Shown: positions 10,884 to 19,811 of the stretch, piece after piece
Position numbering within the stretch: position 1 is the first letter of the stretch
How the letters are laid out: each line of letters opens with the position of its first letter
DNA from: Nicotiana tabacum
Lineage: Eukaryota; Streptophyta; Magnoliopsida; Solanales; Solanaceae
Direction of reading: 5' to 3'
DNA: 64,000 nucleotides
NCBI RefSeq assembly: GCF_000715075.1
Contig: NC_134102.1
Span: 96,489,766 to 96,553,765, forward strand
The notes under the pieces: generated by a model
What the model saw: the letters and a program-made list of their open reading frames with translations, nothing else
What the model was told of the DNA's origin: nothing
The model's database searches: none
Position numbers and translations under genes: made by a program

Positions 10884-12240
10884 GTTCTGAGAAGCTTGAG
10901 GGCCCTGTGGAATAGATGGGGCTTGAGAAATCTGTGGAGGTGCACCCCTCCTAAGTCAAGGGAAATCCCTCGTGATATGACGAGTGTCACCACACTCAAA
11001 ACAAGCCCTCGGAGGATGCGGCTGCTGGGACTGGCTCGGGCATGATCGACTTGATTGCTCACTGAAAGCACCCCGTACATAAGGTACAATAGACACTAGT
11101 GGTGTGTAATATGGAACATGGGATCTAGGAGTAGCCGGAATACCATTGGAAGATGAAAGTGCTGAATGAATAGGAAAGCTAAAATAGCCTCTACCATGAC
11201 GGGCTGTAGTTGGTGCACGAGAATTGTTATATGTGCCGGAATCTCGGGGTCTTTTAGCTTCCCTCTCTTCTCTCTCCCGAGTCTGCATACCCTCCAATAA
11301 CCTAGCAATTGACACCACCTGTTGCTATGTGATGTCCATCTCTAGTTCTCGGGCCATACTAAATCTGATACTAGGGAGGAGCCCCTCAATAAATCGGCGA
11401 ACCCACTCTCGAACAGTAGCAACTAAGGCTAATGAATGCCTAGTCAACTCACTGAATCAAACCGCATATTCTGACATGGTCATAGAACCTTAGTGGAATT
11501 GCTCAAACTCTACGCGCCATGCATCTCTAAGACTCTAAGGAACATACTCCCTCAAGAACATATTTAAAAATTGAGTCCAAGTGTGTGAAGCTTCCTCAGC
11601 CGGATTATGCAACTCGTATGCCTGCCACAATTGGTAGGCCGCTCCTCTAAGCTGGAATATCGTGATAGAAACCCCACTGGAATCCACAATACCCATAGTA
11701 CGGAGGATACAATGAAATTCCTCAAGAAAACCCTGAGCATCCTCTCAAGCTAAACCGCTGAATGTGGGAGGGTGGTACTTCTTGTACCTCTCGAGCCTGA
11801 GCTTTTTCCCCCTCTGCAACTGCTTCCCTAACCTCGGGCCGAAATGGAATAACTAGTTGCACTGGTATAACCTCTGGGGCCTGGTCAACCTGGGCCCGTG
11901 GCTCTGGAGTACGGGCAGTGGGAGTGTATGCTCCTCCCCCGGCTTGAGATGTGGCAGGAGCAAGTGGAATTAGCCCTGCCTGAGCTAGAGTGCCAAACAT
12001 GCTCAAAATCTGGGCAAGAGTCTTCTGAAGTGCAGGGGTAGTAACAGGCATCTCGGGTGTCTGCTCTCCAAATAGGGCTATTGGTGGATCCTGTACAGCA
12101 GCTCGTGTAGGTGCACTGGCTGCACCGCGCGGTCTTCCTCGACGTCTGGCATGGCCTCTGCCCCGACCCCGGTCTCTTGCAACTCCAACAAGGGGCGCGG
12201 GTGCCTGACCATCAGATCTAGTTGTGTGTGTCCTCACCAT
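10884..12240 (-). pseudogene. gag, element A copy 2 (broken)
   Basis: Starts with ATG at 12240 (MVRTHTTRSDGQAPAPLVGV), followed by an Arg/Gly run (RDRGRGRGHARRRGRPRG) and a Pro/Ala-rich spacer. This frame is open for 172 codons and ends by frameshift within the core. A second open piece (10956-11318) holds the end of the core (SIARLLEGMQTREREEREAK) and the zinc knuckle CFECGDTRHITRDF with Phe at the last ligand. The N-terminal Arg/Gly block recurs in element C. Confidence 0.83.
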
Positions 12241-12427
12241 CTTTGAGAGAATAGAAAGACAATGGTTTAAAATTTTGAAGTCAACAAATGCACACGTAAA
12301 GGAATCAAAGAAGTGAATATTTTCCTAACAGTTGCATAGCCTCACGAAGATAAGTACAGACGTCTCCATACTGATCCGCGAGACTTTACTAAGCCTGATT
12401 GTGACTCATAACACCTATGAACCTAGG

Positions 12428-12439
12428 GCTCTGATACCA
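12428..12439 (-). other. Primer-binding site (tRNA-iMet), element A copy 2
   Basis: Reverse strand TGGTATCAGAGC, three bases from the LTR edge at 12443. Confidence 0.9.
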
Positions 12440-12442
12440 ACT

Positions 12443-15222
12443 TGTTACGACCCCAAATTCCCTCCGTAGGATGTAGTGATGACACCTAGTCTCTCTAAGA
12501 CTAGGTAAGCCTATCAATGCGGAATAACAATAGAAATCTTAAATAAATAAATCTGCAAATTTACATAATTACAACTCCCAAAACCCGGTAGAAATAAGTC
12601 ACAAGCTTCTAAGGATTTATCCTCAATATCTCTATATTTCATAGTCTAAAGAAAATAAGGAAGCAGCATAATAAGGATAGAAGGGGACTCCGGAGTTTGC
12701 GGACACTGGCAGATATATCTCGAAGTCTCCTCGTATAGCTAATTCACTGATGCCTGGTCTGATATGATGTACCTGGATCTGCACAAAAAGATGTGCAGAA
12801 GCATAGTATGAGTACACCACATCGGTACCCAGTAAGGGCCAAGCCTAACCTCAGTAGAATAGTGACGAGGTCAGGTCAGACCCTACTAGAATAATAAAAA
12901 ACAGGGAGAAAAGTTTAACAATATAATAACAATAATGACAATGGGTATAAATCAAGTAAGTGTCACAATTTAACTACACAGAATAAGGGCAATTAACACC
13001 TCGCGGAAGGACAAAAGAAATTTACAACTTTAAGGAAAACACCAAAATAACAGAAAAAAATATAGTCATAAAGAAAATATTAACAAGGGCACTCCCGAGG
13101 TACCGCCTCGTAGTCCCAAATCATAAATAAATTCATAATATCTTATTTCCTTATATCATCGAGGGAGCCTTCACATTTAATTTTAAAGAAAATATTTTTC
13201 CCGAAATAGCATCCCGCGTTTTAGCCACCCTTATCACACCACATGACTTCTAGTAGTTCCCATACTAGCCATGCGTATCAAGCCACCCTTATCTCACTGC
13301 ATGCATTTCAACACCCAGACCTTATACCACCGCATGCGTATTAATATCACAATATATCATAATTTGCACCTCAAGTGCCCAAATATTTCAACTTGCCTAA
13401 ATAAATCAACAACAATATTTTTTACAATGAAAAGCGCACGGCTCATGCCAAAATAAATCAACAGTAATATTTTCAATAATAAAGAGCTCACGACTCCATC
13501 ACAATGAGTAGGAAAATCTCACAAAATATTCAGCAAAATAATATTTCACAAATTTAACACCTTGTCTAAATATCAAAATTTTAAATATAAAATACTTCAT
13601 TTTTTTATAATATTTAAATTAATAAAATACATCCTTCAAGTAATGCACAAAACAAAAGAAATAGAGTTTCAACTAAACAGGTAAAATACTTAGCAAGAAT
13701 AGGTCCGGCAAATTTACAATACGAAAATATATTAATGATGATGAATATAACAGAATAAAATAATTTAATTAACATGCAACAGTGCTCTACACAATTTAAA
13801 GATATAATCTTCCACATTTAGCCCGTGTACACACTTATCATATCGTGCACACGACTTTCAACACATCAACATTTTCATATGAATACCAATCCTAAGGGGA
13901 ATTCCCCCCCTCCCCACAAGGTTGCTTGTGGGGCTCACAAAATCCGACAAAACTCACAAAATCTGACAACCCATTCAATTACGAGTCCAACCATATTAGT
14001 TTCACTCAAATCTCACTCTGAATCGACACTGAAATCTCAAAACTTCATTTTATGAGATTTTTCAAAACATTAATTAAATGATGAAAACAATGATATATTC
14101 AATGATGAAAAAAATGATATATCTGTGTATATTGACCAAATCCGAGTTAGAATCACTTACCCCAATATTTTTCCTTGAAAATCTCTCAAAAATCGAGAAT
14201 CGCAAAGCTCCAATTTGTCAAAATTGGAAAATGGGACGAAGCCCCCGTTTATAACTTAAAGTCTTTGTCCAGGCGCTGCCCTCGATTTCCTGCACTCGAT
14301 TTCCTGACCTTGATTTTCATGACCTCGATTTCGTGACCTTGATTTCCAGACTTCAATTTTCTGCCCTCGATTTCCTACCCTCAATTTCCTGACCTCGATG
14401 TCCTGACCTCGATTTCCTGATCTCGGTTTTTTACCTCAATTTTTTACCTTGATTTTTGACCTCATTTTTTTTACCTGAATTTTTTTTTGACCTCGATTTT
14501 TTACAGATGAAGGAAAAACCAGATCAACCAAAAACCAGCAAACTTAACTTCAGCAGTCTCCCAACTTAATTCTTGATCCGTTAACCATCTGAAACTCATC
14601 CGAGGCCCTCGAAACCTCAACCAAATACACCAAAAAGTCCTAAAACATCATACGAACAAAGTTGAAACCGCAAATCACATAAAACAACCCTAAAACCAAG
14701 AATCATAGCCCAATTCAAGCTTAAGGAACTTAAGAATTTCTAACTTCTACATTCGATACCGAAACCTATCAAGTAAATTCCGATTGAACTCAAATTTTGC
14801 ACACACGTCATACGTTAAATAACGGATCTATGAAATTTTTTAGAATTGGATTCTGACCCTGATATCAAAAAGTCAACTCCCCCGCCAAACTTCCCAAAAA
14901 TTCAACTTTCGCCATTTCAAGCCACATTTCACTACGGATTTAAAAAAAAATTTCAAACACGCTTCTAAGTCCAAAATTATCATACAGAGCTATTGCAATC
15001 ATCAAAACTCCATTCCGGGATCATTTACACATAAGTCGATATCCAGTCACTATTTGAACTAAAGCTTTAAACCTTGGAACTAAGAATTCCAATTCATTCC
15101 AAAACCTCACCGGACCCGAACCAATTAACCTGGCTAGTCACACAACAACTGTAAAGCCTAAATTGAGTAGTAAATGAGGAAACAGGGTTGTAATACTCAA
15201 AACGACCGGACGGGTCGTTACA
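12443..15222 (-). repeat. LTR of element A, right copy (full length, 2780 bp)
   Basis: The only complete A LTR. Plus-strand edges are TGTTACGACC (left, one change from TGTCACGACC) and GGGTCGTTACA (right), so the LTR itself starts TGTAACGACCC and ends GTCGTAACA. A hairpin at its start (AACGACC at 15201-15207 with GGTCGTT at 15213-15219) is seen in several families here. It acts as the 5' LTR of copy 2. Confidence 0.87.
14277..14503 (-). repeat. Minisatellite in A LTR, right copy
   Basis: Imperfect 13-17 base units of the type ACCTCGATTTCCTG, longer than in the left LTR and ending in T-rich variants (ACCTCGATTTTTT). Unit number and order differ from 2307-2487. Confidence 0.8.
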
Positions 15223-15831
15223 ACCAACTTATATATAACACATGGGTTGAATGCGCTATACCTTAACGGTACATTTTTCCGTTAAGGTGTTGCATGCGCT
15301 ATAATTTAATTTGACTGACCCACAATAATTTGTGGGTATAGCGCATGCATTTATTGCGCTACATATATAGCGCTTAGAATGGATACACTATACCCTCAAA
15401 TATTGTACCCCCGCATTGGTTTTTTGCTTATTAAGAAGTTTCATTGTTTCATTAAAATTCCATTCAGGATAGGTCAGTCTTTTGTATCCTTTTTATTTTC
15501 TTTTACTCATTCCGAAATATTTGTTTACTTAAATTTTTCTGCATTTCGTCATAATATCCGAAGAGCGAAAAATTAGGGTTAAATTATAATGGGGGTGATA
15601 TGGTTGTCGTGGAGAATAAGTCAGTACGCTGTATTTGGAGCGGTACTAGATTTGGAGTATGCTTTTATGCAGAGGTGTCTCAATAAAATTGGTGATCAAA
15701 CGCCAATCTTTTAATAAATAGAAGACCTTAAATTTATTTATTTTAGTTCTTTTTGAGAAAAATGTTGGTCTGCTTCTTGAGTTTCATTATCATCTTATTC
15801 AACTAAAATGGAACTTGTTCATATGTAGAAA
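15223..15831. other. Non-retroelement spacer between compound A and the next LTR
   Basis: About 0.6 kb with no gag-pol similarity. The first 150 bases hold nested palindromes (separate entry). The remainder is AT-rich and holds only a 65-codon plus-strand frame at 15379-15576 of no recognisable family. It is probably pre-insertion host sequence or a small unrecognised repeat. Confidence 0.5.
15251..15373. repeat. Cluster of perfect inverted repeats around GCGCTATA
   Basis: Four palindromic structures lie within 125 bases. CCTTAACGG (15261-15269) pairs with CCGTTAAGG (15279-15287). TGCATGCGCTATA (15291-15303) pairs with TATAGCGCATGCA (15337-15349), a 13-base perfect match. Nested inside that, ACCCACAA (15318-15325) pairs with TTGTGGGT (15330-15337). 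GCGCTA (15356-15361) pairs with TAGCGC (15368-15373). A further ATGCGCTATA is at 15251-15260. Confidence 0.85.
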
Positions 15832-17262
15832 TGTCACGACCCAAAACTCACTTGTCGTGATGGCACCTATCTCAATACTAGGCAAGCCGACAATCTCAAT
15901 AAAATACCATATCTTTTAAATTTGAAAACATAATATTTAATTTTAGCGGAAGAAATCTCACAGGTGCAAATATAAATACTCCCAAAACCCGGTGTCACTG
16001 AGTATATGAGTATCTAAATGATAACAAGTGTGACTGCAAAAAACACTGTTTAAAAATATAGAACAATACAAAAACTGAAAGGAAAGAAAGTCAAGGTCTG
16101 CGAACGCCAAGCAACTACCTCGATAATATCCAACAGATAAAACTCTGAAACACTAGCAACCGCCGTTTCCGAAGGTACCTGAATCTGCACACGAGGTGCA
16201 GGGTGTAGTATGAGTACAATCAACTCAGCAAGTAACAACAATAAATAAGCAACTGAAAGTAGTGACGAGTTTCATAGTTGAGTCCAATTACAGTAATTTC
16301 CAACATAATAATGTAGGCATGCTTTCAAGTTCTACATTTAAGCCCAAAGCAGTAATTTCATGTCAAGTTCAACTGAAATATAAGATAATATCTCTTAGAA
16401 ATTTCCAGACAGTGATATATGACAGCTGAAGTGCAACAATAATGAAATCATATGCTTCCTCTCAGGACCATATTCACTCAGCCATTTCATTCACTCAGCA
16501 CTCATAACTCTCACTCAGTAGGTGCCTGCGCTCAGTGAAGGTATGTACAGACTCCGGAGGGGCTCCTACAGCCCAAGCGCTATAATCCGCAAGGACAACC
16601 CACGTACTATACAGATAACTCATGTGCTATAGTATCAATATTTGGATCCGCACGGACAACTCACGTGTTGCACGGACAACTCATGTGCTATAGTATCAAT
16701 ATCTGGATCCGTACGGATAACTCACGTGCTATAGTATAGTATCTGGATCCACACGGATAACTCACATGCTATAGTATAATATCTCACAATCAGGCCATCT
16801 GCCACACTCAGTCATAAATCTCTCCAGTCTCTCGGGCTATCAATGATCATGCAAATCATCCCAAACAACAATAATAAGATACATCAATAATAATCAATAG
16901 AGACTGAGATAAAATAAACAAGAAAATTGTGACTGAGTAGAAAACAACAATTTAGTGGATAATTCAACATGTGTACGACTAATGTGGGTCCCTACAGTGC
17001 CAACACCTAATCTAAACATGATTTGTGGTTCCATTTCTATACTACATGGAGAATGTATAGATAACAACATATTATTCAACTACACAGTTCCATGGAATTT
17101 GACCAAGTCAACATTCACACTGTGCACGCCCACACGCCCGTCACCTAGCATATACGTCACCTAAAAACCGATCATATAATACAAAAATCTGGGGTTTCAT
17201 ACCCTCAGGACAAAATTTAGAATTGTTACTTACCTCAAACCGTGTAATTTCTTACTCCTCTA
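15832..17262 (-). repeat. LTR fragment, family B/C
   Basis: Starts TGTCACGACCC at 15832 and parallels the LTRs at 46880 and 52066, and the reverse complement of 28236-31095. Similarity ends near 17262, just past a splice-donor-like site (17228-17236, reverse strand GAGGTAAGT). About half of the LTR is present; no internal region is attached. It retains a G-box repeat array (separate entry). Confidence 0.75.
16585..16790 (-). repeat. G-box-type repeat array in B/C LTR
   Basis: Repeating units of the kind GGATCCGCACGGACAACTCACGTG followed by CTATAGTATCAATAT. Exact CACGTG cores occur twice, with CATGTG, CACATG and CACGTA variants in the other units. CACGTG is the classic plant bZIP/bHLH G-box. 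The matching region of element C is at 30244-30385; the copies at 46880 and 52066 lack the array. Confidence 0.7.
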
Positions 17263-17640
17263 GGCCCTTGGGTTATTTACCTCAAACCCCAGTTATCCGG
17301 CACTGACTCAGTATGAGAAGCCAAACCTGCAGATGGGTTGTTATCAGTGTGATGATAATAGGCACATCATGAGATATTGTCCCAGACTTGGGAGAGGCAG
17401 ATTGCATCAGAATACATAGGCTACAGGCTCTATTCCAGTTATTACCCCACATGCACAGTCAGTTACGGGTGGAGGACAAGCCGGTAGAGGGCACCCTAAA
17501 GGGGGAGGCCCAACCCATTGATATAATTGCTATGACTTGGCTAAGGCCAATACACCAGATGGTGTCGTACATGCATGATTTAATTTATAATAAAAGGAGC
17601 ATTATTCTAATTTTGATTCAGTTCTGATTATCGAGGTGAG
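17263..17640 (+). pseudogene. gag C-terminal part with intact zinc knuckle, element D
   Basis: On the plus strand, a Pro/Gln-rich stretch is followed by CYQCDDNRHIMRYC (17339-17380), a complete C-X2-C-X4-H-X4-C RNA-binding knuckle. An Arg/Gly-rich tail (GGQAGRGHPKGGG) follows. Stops occur before and after the knuckle. The N-terminal two thirds of gag and the 5' LTR are missing, and sequence to the left is a foreign LTR fragment. The region is collinear with gag of element G near 55000-55160, so D and G belong to one lineage. Confidence 0.75.
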
Positions 17641-18631
17641 ACCACGTGTTGTTCTCCATATAAGGCGAGTTTGTGATTTGTACACCACTCACATGTTTAT
17701 CCTTGTTGGGAGTTTTGATAGTGTTAGCACGTGTCTATCATGTTGTTTTACACACTATTGAGGGCTATAAGTCCAAACGTGACTTTCTGTTACTCACTAC
17801 AGTGGGTTTTGATATAATTTCGGGATAATTGATTATAATTTTATGAATTATATGCCCTACCGGTATAGGAGTTCATTATGTGTTGTGAAATTGTTTCACG
17901 GAATTTATCTGCATAGGGGTTGATTCTGAATCACAAGTACTTTACACATTGTGGAAGTTATATAAGGACGAGGTCCTTCCGGTGAAAATTTTATGTGTTT
18001 AAATTCTCTCTTTTGTGAAAAACAAATTTTAAAAAAAATGTAGTACAATATTAATAGGTAGTCATGCCTGTCAGGCTTATTTGATGAATTCTTGTATGTA
18101 TTTTTTGGGCATATTTAGCCATATTCGTGCTGTCAATATTGAGTTTTAGTCTACGAGGTGAGTGTTCAAGTGGCGGTAAATGTGACTCGTTAACTCGGGT
18201 AAATAATTATGAGGTCTTCATGCCTTGTGTCTCGTTGTTAGTAAGGTGAAGGTTTGGAATGAGATTTTTGTTAACATTAGGTTAATTGACGATGTGGTAA
18301 TTGATTATGAACAGCTATTGTGACTAGAGATGTGGTTGTGGGCATACATATAATGTGCGTGTCAGCACGAAATTGCTACAACCGCTTGAGACTAACACAA
18401 TGTGTTAATATGAAAATCAGGCCTTTTTGAAATTTATTGGAGTGTAAGAAATTGGCTTCAAAGTTTATAAATGAGGATAAAAGAAATAATCTCAACTGAG
18501 ATGGCGTTGTCGGATCCATGTTACATTTGCGGTGAAGTAGAATCACCCGCGAGTATATGTGTAATAATACACTCAGTAATTTAATGTGTGCAGAAAGATT
18601 CTTGGCATGTTCGAGGACAAATGTATGTTTT
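17641..18631 (+). pseudogene. Decayed protease and 3' non-coding region, element D
   Basis: Directly after gag, traces of the protease can be seen: about 17761-17860 reads GYKSKRDFLLLTTVGFDIISG before a stop, matching the family pattern DLLLLSMVDFD.ILG. After that I find no RT, RNase H or integrase, only AT-rich sequence up to the polypurine tract. The same order, without RT or integrase, occurs in element G (45813-46879 plus 55001-56327), so the loss looks inherited rather than private to this copy. Confidence 0.65.
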
Positions 18632-18644
18632 AAAATGGGGAGAA
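18632..18644 (+). other. Polypurine tract, element D
   Basis: AAAATGGGGAGAA directly before the LTR start TGTAATGACCCG. This is where plus-strand DNA synthesis is primed, and it shows that the LTR that follows is a 3' LTR. Confidence 0.85.
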
Positions 18645-19811
18645 TGTAATGACCCGACTTGTTGTTTTAAGAATTTAACGCCTGATTCAGCGACTTAAGA
18701 TCCCGAGCAACTTTGTAATATGTATTATGACTTGGAGAACAATTCTCATTTTTGAAGCTTAAATGAAAAGAGTTGACCGGAGTTTGACTTTTGAGCAAAC
18801 GACTCCGTAATGGAATTTCAGTGATTCCAATAGCTTTGTATGGTAATTTCGGACATAGGTGTGTGTCTAGGTACTTATTTTGAAGTCCGTAGTTGAATTT
18901 GGCTTGAAGTGGTGAAAATAAGAAATTTAAGGTTTGGAAGTTTGACCGAGGAGTTGACTTTTTGATATCGGGGTCGGAATCCGATTCTGTAAATTGGAAT
19001 AGGTCTGTCAGACTTGATTTGATAGGTTTCGGCATCGAATGTAGAAGTTTGAATTGAGGTATGATTAGTGTTTTTAGCATTGCTTGATGTGATTTGAGGC
19101 CTCGATTAAATCCATAAAATGTTTTATGACTTGTTAGTGTGTTTGGACGGGGTCCCGAGGAGCTCGAGTGAGTTTCGGAGTGGTTTCAGACCATTTCTAG
19201 GCCATTTGTAGCAGCTGGGTTTTGGGCTACAGCAGTGTGCTATGCGATCGCTTGGAATTGGCCGTGATCGCTTGGAATTGGCCGCGATCGCGATGAGTAA
19301 TATGGGAAATATTGGCTAGTGATTCGCGATCGTGGAAGGCCATTCATGATCGCGTAGAGGAAACTTTCTGCTACACTAACCATACTTTGGAAGCTTATAT
19401 CTCGCAATCTATAAGGAATTTGGAGATGATCCAAAAGTAGAAGTTGTAGCCCTTTGTCTCAAATTTTCAAAAACTTAAACCATTTGGAATTTGTAGTTGT
19501 GTACAAAAAGGTATGGTTGATATACTACAGCCTGTCTGGGAAGAGTTGGAAATCACGAAGAAGAATTTTGTGTTGCACAGAGCTAACTTTGGAAGCTTAT
19601 ATATCGCAATCTATAAGGAACTGAGAGATGAGCAAAACACGAAAGTTGTAGCCCTTGGTGTCTGGTTTTCAAAAAGTTAAACCTTTTGCAATTTGGAGTT
19701 AAGTAAAAAAATGTCATGACCATTATACTAGAGGCTGTCTGGAAGAGCTTGGCACTTATTCTTCGCGATCGCGAAAGCAAATTTGGTATGAGAAAAGTTT
19801 TGCTTCGCGAT
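18645..19811 (+). repeat. 3' LTR of element D, interrupted
   Basis: Begins TGTAATGACCCGACTTG. It shares the general LTR layout (TTTTTGATATCGGGGTCGG near 18957-18975, then GGGGTCCCGAGGAGCTCG near 19149-19166). It ends at 19811 where the LTR of element E begins. Just before the break it holds a cassette of GATCGCGATCG-like words (19240-19345 and 19760-19811). The rest of this LTR is not found in the window. Confidence 0.75.

Larger units (their letters stand above)
312..15222 (-). mobile_element. Compound Ty3/gypsy element A: LTR-internal-LTR-internal-LTR
   Basis: Three same-orientation LTR copies (312-3074, 7967-9338, 12443-15222) alternate with two gag-pol internal regions, all on the minus strand. 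The outer ends read TGTCACGACC on the left and GGGTCGTTACA on the right. Flanking pentamers ACGAA (307-311) and ACCAA (15223-15227) agree at four of five positions, as expected for one aged target duplication around the whole array. PBS sequences sit left of the second and third LTRs. Both internals share the same gag zinc-knuckle defect. Tandem arrays sharing a central LTR normally arise by unequal recombination between LTRs. Three later deletions (near 3075, 9338 and 9940) removed the chromodomain/LTR start, LTR plus integrase, and the RT core. Confidence 0.82.

Noticed and set aside
18667..19080. 137-codon minus-strand frame
   Set aside because: Antisense to the D LTR, no domain, and matches the composition of other LTR antisense frames.
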